Positions 1 to 5,499 of a stretch of DNA of 8,914 nucleotides are shown here, piece after piece. The notes beneath the pieces are model-generated. The model was not told the DNA's origin. It saw only the letters and a list, made by a program, of their open reading frames with translations, and did no database searches. The stretch comes from Anaerolineae bacterium. GTDB lineage: Bacteria; Chloroflexota; Anaerolineae; J102. The stretch's first letter is position 1, and the number at the start of each line of letters is the position of its first letter. Both the position numbers and the translations under genes were made by a program. The stretch lies in NCBI GenBank assembly GCA_026985975.1, contig JALSPL010000352.1, positions 1 through 8,914 of the forward strand. The letters run 5' to 3'.

Positions 1-229
1 GGCCTTTCAGCTTACGCACCAACACCATGAGCATCTCCCACCAGTCGCGCCAGAAGAAGATGACGACAGCCAGCAGCGTGCCCCAATGCAACAGGGTGTC
101 AAAGGCGAGATTGGCGTTCTCCCAGCCCAGCCACCAGGGCAGCAGCACCAGATGTCCAGAAGAAGAAACGGGCAGGAATTCGGTCAGGCCCTGCACCAGG
201 CCCAGGATGAATGCTTGGAGTGTGGTCAT
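1..229 (-). CDS. uppP: Undecaprenyl-diphosphatase UppP (BacA), N-terminal part, cut by window edge
   Basis: Membrane enzyme that dephosphorylates undecaprenyl diphosphate to recycle the lipid carrier used for peptidoglycan and other envelope polymers. The visible 76 residues carry the family's N-terminal signature: a hydrophobic helix, then QGLTEFLPVSSSGH at residues 13-26, containing the (E/Q)XXXE motif (Q13, E17) and the serine-rich loop with H26. A second hydrophobic stretch follows at about 42-60, in the usual FDxxxxxGTLLAVVIFF style. The second conserved motif (PGxSRS) would lie outside the window. The start codon at 229-227 is well supported by AGGA six bases upstream (236-239 on the plus strand) and by the alignment starting right at the first helix. 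It lies downstream of tgt on the same strand with a 180-base gap full of short repeats, so co-transcription with tgt is possible but unproven. Confidence 0.95.
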   Translation of the reverse strand, partial: MTTLQAFILGLVQGLTEFLPVSSSGHLVLLPWWLGWENANLAFDTLLHWGTLLAVVIFFWRDWWEMLMVLVRKLKG

Positions 230-245
230 GGGGAATCCTGTGAGT

Positions 246-273
246 CAGTAAACAGTATTCAGTAAACAGTTGA
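246..273. repeat. Four-unit 7-bp array, NNN-ACTG family, upstream of uppP
   Basis: Four phase-perfect heptamers on the plus strand: CAGTAAA, CAGTATT, CAGTAAA, CAGTTGA. On the uppP coding strand they read NNN-ACTG, the same wording and gene-relative orientation as the array before rluB. The array ends 16 bases before the uppP start codon, leaving only the ribosome-binding site between. Confidence 0.8.
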
Positions 274-296
274 ATGTTAGGCGAGCCAGCGCTCTC

Positions 297-352
297 GTAA
301 AACGTAATGCGTGATGCATAACGCCCTGACGTTTTACGCCTTACGCATTACG
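297..352. repeat. Heptamer array built on CGTA/TACG words in two facing halves
   Basis: Eight consecutive 7-bp words without phase slip: GTAAAAC, GTAATGC, GTGATGC, ATAACGC, CCTGACG, TTTTACG, CCTTACG, CATTACG. The first three and the last three are approximate reverse complements, so the stretch can fold. A perfect 12-bp inverted repeat lies at 301-312 and 343-354. The array fills much of the gap between tgt and uppP. Its distance from a T-run makes a classic terminator unlikely. Confidence 0.7.
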
Positions 353-409
353 TTCGGCGCATACTCGGCCAACTTTGCCGCCGGAACAACGACGCAGTCG
401 ACGCCAACG

Positions 410-1525
410 CTATTTCCCGGACAGATAATCGGCCAGAAAGGCGTCTTTGAAGGCGTAGAAGTCGCCCGCTTCGATGTGTGCGCGAATATCGCTCATCAAT
501 GTTTCCAGAAAATGCAGATTGTGCAGGGTGGTCAAACGCAGGCCCAAAATCTCTTTGGCCTTGATGAGATGATGAACGTAGCCGGCGGAGAAACGCTGAC
601 ACGCGTAGCAGGTGCAGCCCGCTTCCATGGGCCCGTGCTCATCCTTGAAGCGGGCGTTGCGCAGGTTGACGCGTCCATGCCGGGTGAAGATGGCGCCGTT
701 GCGGGCGATGCGGGTGGGCAGCACACAATCGAACATATCGACGCCCCGGGCCACCGCTTCCACGATGTCATCGGGAGCGCCCACGCCCATGAGATAGCGG
801 GGCCGATCCGCGGGCAGGGCGGGCGTGACCACGTCCAGGGTGGCGTACATTTGCGGCTTGGTTTCGCCCACGGCCAGTCCGCCGATGGCGTAGCCGGGCA
901 GATTTAGCTTGCTGAGGAAAGCGGCGCTCTCCAGGCGCAAATCATCGAAAATGCCGCCCTGCACGATGCCAAACAGGGCCTGCTCGTCGGGCCGCACCTG
1001 GCTCTCGGCGCAGCGCACAGCCCAGGCGTGGGTGCGGGCCAGGGCTTCCTCATTATACGCCCGATCCAGCGGGTCAGGGCATTCGTCCAGAGCCATGATG
1101 ATGTCCGCGCCCAGTTTGGCCTCGATTTCCATCACCTTCTCGGGCGTAAAACGATGCGTGCTGCCGTCGAGATGGGACTTGAAGGTGACGCCTTCGTCAT
1201 CCACCTGGCGCAGATCGCTGAGGGAAAAGACCTGGAAACCGCCGCTGTCGGTGAGAATGGGCCCGTTCCAGCCCATGAAGCCGTGCAGGCCGCCGAAACT
1301 GGCGATGCGATCCGCGCCCGGGCGCAGGTAGAGATGATAGGTGTTGGCCAGGATGAGATCGGCGCCGATCATGCGCACCTCATCGGGGGTGAGGGTCTTG
1401 ACGGTGGCCTGGGTGCCGACGGGCGCAAACGCGGGCATCTCGATATCGCCATGGGGCGTGGAGAAAACGCCGCGACGGGCCTGACCATCGCTGGCCTGGA
1501 GGGTGTAATGGAAATGGGTGGGCAT
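410..1525 (-). CDS. tgt: tRNA-guanine(34) transglycosylase (queuine/preQ1)
   Basis: Exchanges guanine-34 in the anticodon of GUN tRNAs (Tyr, His, Asn, Asp) for preQ1 on the way to queuosine. The protein has 371 residues, normal for bacterial TGT. Catalytic Asp93 is in LTDSGGFQVF and the nucleophile Asp266 in MFDCVLPTR (E. coli Asp89 and Asp264). Substrate-pocket residues include Asp147 (MALDEC) and the GGLAVGE loop at 215-221. The zinc site is complete: C304-x-C306-x2-C309 and His335. The frame stays open upstream to an ATG at 1729, but that extension is translated short repeat (LPISSFP-like), and its first codons lie upstream of the predicted promoter. The family alignment also begins at the 1525 ATG. 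The bases just before that ATG are pyrimidine-rich, with no Shine-Dalgarno sequence. No other queuosine genes are visible here. Confidence 0.97.
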   Translation of the reverse strand: MPTHFHYTLQASDGQARRGVFSTPHGDIEMPAFAPVGTQATVKTLTPDEVRMIGADLILANTYHLYLRPGADRIASFGGLHGFMGWNGPILTDSGGFQVFSLSDLRQVDDEGVTFKSHLDGSTHRFTPEKVMEIEAKLGADIIMALDECPDPLDRAYNEEALARTHAWAVRCAESQVRPDEQALFGIVQGGIFDDLRLESAAFLSKLNLPGYAIGGLAVGETKPQMYATLDVVTPALPADRPRYLMGVGAPDDIVEAVARGVDMFDCVLPTRIARNGAIFTRHGRVNLRNARFKDEHGPMEAGCTCYACQRFSAGYVHHLIKAKEILGLRLTTLHNLHFLETLMSDIRAHIEAGDFYAFKDAFLADYLSGK

Positions 1526-1532
1526 GGGGGGG

Positions 1533-1676
1533 AGAGACGAGGGGAGTAGGAAACGAGGAAACGAGGAGATTGGGAAACTGGGAAATGAGGAAATTGGGAA
1601 ACGAGGGGAATGGGAAATTGGGAGACGAGGAGACGAGGAGATTGGGAGATTGAGAGATTGAGAGATTGGGAGATTG
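1533..1676. repeat. 18-unit degenerate 8-bp tandem array occupying the tgt 5' leader
   Basis: From 1549 to 1676 there are sixteen back-to-back octamers with no phase slip, each fitting roughly GGRRAYKR on the plus strand, for example GGAAACGA, GGAGATTG, GGAAATTG, GGAGACGA. Two looser in-phase units (1533-1548) extend it to 144 bp. On the tgt strand the words are pyrimidine-rich (CAATCTCC, TCGTTTCC, CAATTTCC). The last word on the promoter side overlaps the predicted -10 box, and the array stops 7 bases before the tgt start codon. Confidence 0.9.
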
Positions 1677-1702
1677 TATGCTTTTGAAGGGACGGGCGTC
1701 AA
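1673..1702 (-). promoter_or_regulatory. Predicted sigma70-type promoter of tgt
   Basis: On the minus strand, TTGACG (1702-1697) and TACAAT (1678-1673) are separated by 18 bases; each box matches the consensus at five of six positions. Transcription would begin near 1666, giving a leader of about 140 bases made almost wholly of the 8-bp array. The -10 box shares its CAAT with the first repeat unit. The prediction rests on sequence only. Confidence 0.6.
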
Positions 1703-1748
1703 GTATTGGCGGGAGGCGATGAGAGGCATGACGACGCGCCCGCTGAGG

Positions 1749-1778
1749 TTGCCAGAAAAGAAAAATCCGTGCTACCAT
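1749..1778 (+). promoter_or_regulatory. Candidate promoter of the D,D-carboxypeptidase gene
   Basis: TTGCCA at 1749-1754 and TACCAT at 1773-1778 are 18 bases apart, with TG at 1770-1771 forming an extended -10 (TGn). The predicted start of transcription is near 1785, giving a short leader of about 24 bases before the ATG at 1809. The -10 match is modest. This and the tgt promoter are divergent, with -35 boxes about 45 bases apart. Confidence 0.4.
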
Positions 1779-1808
1779 GCTTGACATCCGCATTTCCCCA
1801 TCCCGACC

Positions 1809-3002
1809 ATGAAAATCCACCCCGACGCCAGAATTTCCCCCACCCGGACTCATGGAAACCGGACCCGGCCCGCGCTTCCGATTCTGGCGCTGCTGGCGCT
1901 GCTGGCCTGGCTTTCGGTGGCCGCAGGCCCGCCCGGCGGACGCAACAATTTCGGCAGGCCGGTATTGTGGCGCAGCAATCACGCCAACCCCATTTTTCTG
2001 ACCCAGGGGCAGATGCAGGAGATGAGCGCCATCGCCCAGGGGCCCGCCACCCGCTCCCGGGCCGGTATTGTGCAGGATCGCCAGAGCGGTGCGGTGTTGT
2101 GGCAGTGGAATGCGGATCAAACCCTGCCCATGGCCAGCGTCACCAAGCTGATGACGGTGCAGGTGGCGTTGGAGACCCTCGCCCCCGAAGATGTCGTCAC
2201 CGTCCCCGCGGCCGCGCTGGCGATTCCGGCGGGGTATGTGCGCATGGGCCTGCAAGCAGGACAAAAGGTGCATGTAAGCACGCTGCTCTACGGCGCCTTG
2301 CTGCCCTCGGGCAATGATGCGGCCCTGGCCCTGGCCATCGCGGCTGCGGGCAGCGAGCAGGCTTTTGTGGCGAAGATGAACGCCCGCGCCCAGGAATGGG
2401 GCCTGAGCCACACCCATTTCGTCAATCCCCACGGCATCGATGCGCCCGGGCATTATGCCAGCGCCCGCGATCTGGCGCAACTGGCCCTGCGAGCGCTGCA
2501 AAACCCCCTCATCGCCGAGATCGTCGCCACGCCGGTCAAGGATGCCGAGGGCTTCCATCTGGTCAACACCAATCAGCTTCTCACCAGCTATCCCGGCGCT
2601 TATGGCGTGAAGACCGGCACCACCGACAACGCCGGCCAGGTGCTCATTGGCGCGGCGCGGCGCTCGGGCCAGGGCGACGCCCTCACCGTGGTGATGAACA
2701 GCTCCGACCGCTACGCGGAGACCGCGGGCCTGATGGATTTCTACTTCGATCATTGGGTCTGGATCGACGCCGGGTTGAAGCAGGATGTGCTCAACCGCGC
2801 CACCGGCCCGGACGGCGCCCGCTATCTCCTCAGCACCCCGCCCGTCCCCCTCTTCATGCAGCGCTGGCAGATAGCCGAACTGCGGCCCATGCGCATCATC
2901 AGTTTCGATGCCGCGGGCCAGCCCTCGGGCCTGTATCAGGTGTGGTTCGGCGAACAAAAGCTGGTGGAGATTCCCATTCAGTTTCAGAGACAGACGCCAT
3001 GA
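1809..3002 (+). CDS. Secreted serine-type D-Ala-D-Ala carboxypeptidase (penicillin-binding protein, peptidase S11)
   Basis: Removes the terminal D-alanine of peptidoglycan stem peptides outside the membrane, limiting cross-linking. The 397-residue protein has a basic N-terminus (1-20) and one hydrophobic segment at about 21-40, fitting a signal peptide or anchor. The three active-site motifs of the penicillin-interacting fold are present and correctly spaced: SxxK as S110-V-T-K113, SxN as S167-G-N169, and KTG at 268-270 followed by TT. The region after about 310 could be a C-terminal domain like those of PBP5 relatives, but a membrane-binding amphipathic helix at the very end is not obvious. 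A dacF/dacB-type name is possible but paralogue choice is uncertain. No Shine-Dalgarno sequence precedes the ATG; no alternative in-frame ATG occurs before residue 69. A carboxypeptidase gene near rluB-cmk is seen in many Gram-positive bacteria. Confidence 0.93.
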   Translation: MKIHPDARISPTRTHGNRTRPALPILALLALLAWLSVAAGPPGGRNNFGRPVLWRSNHANPIFLTQGQMQEMSAIAQGPATRSRAGIVQDRQSGAVLWQWNADQTLPMASVTKLMTVQVALETLAPEDVVTVPAAALAIPAGYVRMGLQAGQKVHVSTLLYGALLPSGNDAALALAIAAAGSEQAFVAKMNARAQEWGLSHTHFVNPHGIDAPGHYASARDLAQLALRALQNPLIAEIVATPVKDAEGFHLVNTNQLLTSYPGAYGVKTGTTDNAGQVLIGAARRSGQGDALTVVMNSSDRYAETAGLMDFYFDHWVWIDAGLKQDVLNRATGPDGARYLLSTPPVPLFMQRWQIAELRPMRIISFDAAGQPSGLYQVWFGEQKLVEIPIQFQRQTP

Positions 3003-3033
3003 GTAACCTTTTTTCAGAACCCCACACTTTCCT

Positions 3034-3129
3034 TACGTCATGTCGAAGCGAAGCGAGACATCTCCTTGCAGAGGGATAAACGTCTGCCATCAGGGCGTTT
3101 TCTCCTTGCTTCGCTCGCAAAATGACGTA
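3034..3129. mobile_element. Small hairpin (MITE-like) element, diverged relative of the SMR insert
   Basis: The gap after the carboxypeptidase gene holds about 96 bp bounded by TACGTCAT (3034-3041) and its exact complement ATGACGTA (3122-3129), with GAAGCGAAGCGAG inside the left arm and CTTCGCTCGC inside the right. The left half shares ACGTCAT, CGAAG, GCGA and ATCTCC in the same order as the 157-bp copies at 6421-6734. It has no coding capacity and is probably non-autonomous. Confidence 0.65.
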
Positions 3130-3139
3130 GAAAGAAGTC

Positions 3140-3180
3140 TGATCACTGATTACTGATCACTGATTACCGAACACTGAACC
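3140..3180. repeat. 7-bp array, NNN-ACTG family, touching the rluB start codon
   Basis: Heptamers TGATCAC, TGATTAC, TGATCAC, TGATTAC, CGAACAC run without phase slip from 3140 to 3174, then a partial unit TGAACC reaches the ATG at 3181. Read in the other register they are atc-ACTG, att-ACTG, atc-ACTG, att-ACCG, aac-ACTG. No room remains for a Shine-Dalgarno sequence. Confidence 0.85.
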
Positions 3181-3960
3181 ATGCGCCTCAACAAATTCCT
3201 CGCGCACGCCGGCGTCGCCTCACGCCGGGCTGCGGATAAGCTCATCGCCGCCGGCCGGGTGCGGGTGAATGGCCAGGTCGTACGCGAGATGGGCGTGCAG
3301 GTCGATCCGGCCCGGGACAGGGTGGCGGTGGATGGCAAACCGGTGCAGGCGAAGCAGGGCGGCTATGTTTATCTGCTGCTGAACAAACCGGCGGGCGTCA
3401 TCACCAGCCGCAAGGACCCGGAAGGCCGCAAGACCATCCTCGATCTGATTCCCCAAAAATATCATCGTCTGCACCCGGTGGGACGGCTGGACTATCAGAG
3501 CGAGGGCCTGGTGCTGCTCACCGATGACGGCGATCTCACCCAGCGCCTCTCTCATCCCTCCTTTCAGCACGAAAAAGAGTATTGGGTGCAGGTGGATGGC
3601 CCGGTTCCCAACGTGGTTCTTTACAAATTCCGCCAGGGCGTCGAGCTGGAGGATGGCCTGGCCCGGGCCCGGGTGCGCCGCCTCAGCAAAATCCCGGCGG
3701 AACAGCGCTTCTGGATCAAAGAGGAGCCCAAACGCACCTGGCTGGCTTTCATCCTGCGCGAAGGCCGCAACCGCCAGATTCGCCGCATGTGCGAGGCTCT
3801 GGATCTGCGGGTGCGGCGGTTGGTGCGGGTGCGAATGGAAAGCATCCACATCGGCGACCTGAAACCGGGCCAATGGCGGCTCGCCAGCAATCGACAGCTC
3901 AAAGCCATTCAGGCCATCAAGAAAGGCAGTGTTTGGCAATCAGTAAACAGTGTTCAGTAA
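3181..3960 (+). CDS. rluB: 23S rRNA pseudouridine synthase, RluB/RsuA family
   Basis: Isomerises a specific uridine of ribosomal RNA to pseudouridine in the cytoplasm; RluB acts on the peptidyl-transferase region of 23S rRNA. Residues 1 to about 60 form an S4 RNA-binding domain (MRLNKFLAHAGVASRRAAD start). The catalytic domain follows, with the active-site aspartate D104 in GRLDYQSEGLVLLTDDG and the late family motif EGRNRQIRRM at about 197-206. The 259-residue length is normal. The final ten or so codons (WQSVNSVQ and stop) are not family sequence: they are translated from the 7-bp array that begins at 3941, and the stop TAA is part of a CAGTAAA word. The start is fixed by the S4 alignment, yet no Shine-Dalgarno sequence precedes it. 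Distinguishing RluB from RluE/RluF or RsuA is not certain from sequence alone, but the rluB-cmk neighbourhood favours RluB. Confidence 0.93.
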   Translation: MRLNKFLAHAGVASRRAADKLIAAGRVRVNGQVVREMGVQVDPARDRVAVDGKPVQAKQGGYVYLLLNKPAGVITSRKDPEGRKTILDLIPQKYHRLHPVGRLDYQSEGLVLLTDDGDLTQRLSHPSFQHEKEYWVQVDGPVPNVVLYKFRQGVELEDGLARARVRRLSKIPAEQRFWIKEEPKRTWLAFILREGRNRQIRRMCEALDLRVRRLVRVRMESIHIGDLKPGQWRLASNRQLKAIQAIKKGSVWQSVNSVQ

Positions 3961-4008
3961 ACAGTAAACAGTGTTCAGTCAGTTTGAAATACTGAACACT
4001 GTACACTG
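3941..4008. repeat. Facing 7-bp arrays forming a hairpin at the rluB end
   Basis: Six phased units on the plus strand (CAGTAAA, CAGTGTT, CAGTAAA, CAGTAAA, CAGTGTT, CAGTCAG; 3941-3982) face three opposite-oriented units (AATACTG, AACACTG, TACACTG; 3988-4008). ACAGTGTTCAGT (3968-3979) and ACTGAACACTGT (3991-4002) form a perfect 12-bp stem with an 11-base loop. A short CCCCCCTTTTC follows, so weak termination between rluB and cmk is possible. The left array overlaps the last 20 bases of rluB. Confidence 0.85.
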
Positions 4009-4030
4009 CCCCCCTTTTCATCCAAACTGA

Positions 4031-4076
4031 TCCTCCTTCCCAATCCCAATCCTAATCCCCAATCTCCACCCCTCCC
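4031..4076 (+). repeat. Pyrimidine-rich CAATCCC/AATCTCC word run before cmk
   Basis: The bases up to the cmk ATG are short irregular words such as CCAATCCC, AATCCTA, CCCCAATCTCC. They use the same vocabulary as the tgt leader array on that gene's coding strand (CAATCTCC), but the period slips between 6 and 8. They contain no purine-rich ribosome-binding site. Confidence 0.5.
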
Positions 4077-4781
4077 ATGTCCACCACCCCCGCAGTTATC
4101 GCCATCGACGGGCCCGCGGCCAGCGGCAAGAGCACCGTCGGCAAAAAAGTCGCCCAAAAACTTGGCTTTCTCCTCTTCGACACCGGCGCTTTGTATCGGG
4201 CTGTGACCCTGGCCGCGTTGCAACGCGGGGTTCCCATCGACGATGAGGCCCGCGTCAGCGAACTGGCCCGCGCCATCCGCATCGATCTCCTCCCCGCCGA
4301 CCACAATGACGGCCGCCCTTACACCGTGCTGATGGATGGCCGGGACGTCACCTGGGACATCCGCAGCGAAGCTGTCGACGCCCATGTCTCCACTGTCAGC
4401 GCCTATCCCGGCGTGCGCACAGCGTTGAAACAGCAGCAGCGGCGCATCGCCCGCCGCGGGGGTGTGGTGATAGCGGGCCGGGACATCGGCACGGTGGTCT
4501 TTCCTGAAGCGCCGCTGAAGGTGTATCTGGACGCCTCGCCCCAGGTGCGGGCGCAACGCCGCTGCCAGGAGCTGCAAGCCCGGGGCGAGCCTGCCGATTA
4601 CGATGAAATCCTGGCGGGCGTACGGCATCGGGACCGCGTCGACAGCACCCGGGCCACGGCCCCCCTGCGCATTGCCGACGACGCAGTGATCATCGACACC
4701 GACCATCTTTCCATCGGGCAAGTGGTGGATGAAATCGTGCGGCTGGCCCGCCAGCGTCATCTGGTGAAGCAAAATGCCTGA
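4077..4781 (+). CDS. cmk: Cytidylate (CMP/dCMP) kinase
   Basis: Phosphorylates CMP and dCMP with ATP to the diphosphates, feeding RNA, DNA and CDP-lipid synthesis. The 234-residue protein begins with a P-loop GPAASGKST at residues 12-20, then DTGALYR (35-41), the CMP-binding region around MDGRDVTWDIRS (86-97), GRDIGTVVFPEA (134-145) and the lid/C-terminal block RDRVDSTRATAPL (185-197) ending in DAVIIDT (202-208). All are standard for bacterial Cmk and the length is normal. The ATG at 4077 places the P-loop at the usual distance from the N-terminus; no Shine-Dalgarno sequence is present, the upstream bases being pyrimidine-rich repeats. It overlaps the next gene by 8 bases, indicating translational coupling. 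CDP production links naturally to the following phospholipid gene. Confidence 0.97.
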   Translation: MSTTPAVIAIDGPAASGKSTVGKKVAQKLGFLLFDTGALYRAVTLAALQRGVPIDDEARVSELARAIRIDLLPADHNDGRPYTVLMDGRDVTWDIRSEAVDAHVSTVSAYPGVRTALKQQQRRIARRGGVVIAGRDIGTVVFPEAPLKVYLDASPQVRAQRRCQELQARGEPADYDEILAGVRHRDRVDSTRATAPLRIADDAVIIDTDHLSIGQVVDEIVRLARQRHLVKQNA

Positions 4782-5499
4782 GTCTTCCGTCCGTGATTTT
4801 CGTTGGGTTGCGGCGCCCGATGCGCCGCGACGCTGGCAGCGCCGCTTCTGGCTAACAGCGCTTTCGCTGGTCGATCGCCTGTTGCTGAGCTCAGATGTTC
4901 AGGGCTTTGACAGGCTGCCTGATGAGGGCCCGGTCATCGTCTATTTCAATCATATCCACTATCTCGACCCATTCACGCTTTCCACCCGATTTTGGCGCAA
5001 ACGTTATTTCGTTCCCGTAGCCAAAATCGAGCTGGAAAATATGTTTTTTGTCGGCCAAGCGCTCAGAGCCAATGGCACTATCTTCATCAAGCGCGGCGAG
5101 CCCGACATTCCCGCTCTGCGCGGGATGCTAGCCGTGCTCAAGGCGGGCTATGTGCTGCTGATTGCCCCCGAAGGCACCCGCTCCCCCACCGGAGCGCTGA
5201 TCGAAGCAGAGAAGGGCCTGGGGTTACTGGTCTATCGCACCAACCCGGTGCTGATGCCCGTGGGCATTTGGGGCACGCACGATTTCCCATCAGCCTACAA
5301 ACGCCTGCGCCGTCCCGTCATCCACTATCGTTTCGGAGCGCCCTACCGCTTCCATCTCCCCCCAAAAACCACTCGCAAGCAGGCAGAATCCATAGTTACT
5401 GACTACGCCATGCGGCGCCTTGCCCAATGTCTGCCCGAAACCATGCGGGGCGTTTACGCCGATCCGCCCCCTTCCCTATCCTACGTGGAGGAAATATGA
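4774..5499 (+). CDS. plsC: 1-acyl-sn-glycerol-3-phosphate acyltransferase (PlsC-like)
   Basis: Predicted to acylate lysophosphatidic acid to phosphatidic acid at the membrane, the step before CDP-diacylglycerol formation. The 241-residue protein has all four acyltransferase blocks: NHxxxxD with H60 and D65, block II GTIFIKRGE at 101-109, block III PEGTRSPTG at 132-140, and block IV VLMPVGIWG at 159-167. A hydrophobic stretch lies near 26-40. The ATG at 4774 sits inside the end of cmk (8-base overlap), with a weak GGTGA a few bases upstream. The stop at 5497-5499 overlaps the start region of the next gene. The cmk-plsC pairing is common in bacteria and supports the assignment. Acyl-acceptor specificity cannot be read from sequence, so a related glycerolipid acyltransferase role is possible. 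Confidence 0.9.
   Translation: MPESSVRDFRWVAAPDAPRRWQRRFWLTALSLVDRLLLSSDVQGFDRLPDEGPVIVYFNHIHYLDPFTLSTRFWRKRYFVPVAKIELENMFFVGQALRANGTIFIKRGEPDIPALRGMLAVLKAGYVLLIAPEGTRSPTGALIEAEKGLGLLVYRTNPVLMPVGIWGTHDFPSAYKRLRRPVIHYRFGAPYRFHLPPKTTRKQAESIVTDYAMRRLAQCLPETMRGVYADPPPSLSYVEEI
5487..5492 (+). promoter_or_regulatory. Strong Shine-Dalgarno for the metallo-hydrolase gene
   Basis: GGAGGA lies 6 bases before the ATG at 5499 and 3 before the ATG at 5496. The spacing favours 5499 and argues against the in-frame ATG at 5427 inside plsC. It is the clearest ribosome-binding site in the window. Confidence 0.75.

Noticed and set aside
1526..1729. An N-terminal extension of Tgt by 68 residues from an ATG at 1729
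   Set aside because: The extra residues are translated 8-bp repeats, the ATG lies upstream of the predicted promoter, and normal Tgt length and alignment begin at 1525.
1781..1786. A perfect TTGACA just before the carboxypeptidase gene
   Set aside because: No -10-like sequence lies 16-19 bases downstream, and transcription would start inside or after the start codon. TTGCCA/TGc-TACCAT is a better candidate.
1380..2957. A 525-codon open frame on the minus strand opposite the carboxypeptidase gene
   Set aside because: It is antisense to a gene with all three catalytic motifs, its translation shows no recognisable domain, and its end runs through the 8-bp array and into tgt in the wrong frame. 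High G+C easily produces such long shadows.
3009..3014. T6 run right after the carboxypeptidase stop as a terminator
   Set aside because: No stable G+C-rich stem directly precedes it.
1533..4008. CRISPR-like organisation of the short repeat arrays
   Set aside because: The units are 7-8 bp, contiguous and degenerate, with no 20-40 bp repeats or unique spacers and no cas genes.
5427..5498. A start for the metallo-hydrolase at 5427, inside plsC
   Set aside because: The added residues are a shadow of plsC, and a strong GGAGGA sits directly before the ATG pair at 5496/5499.
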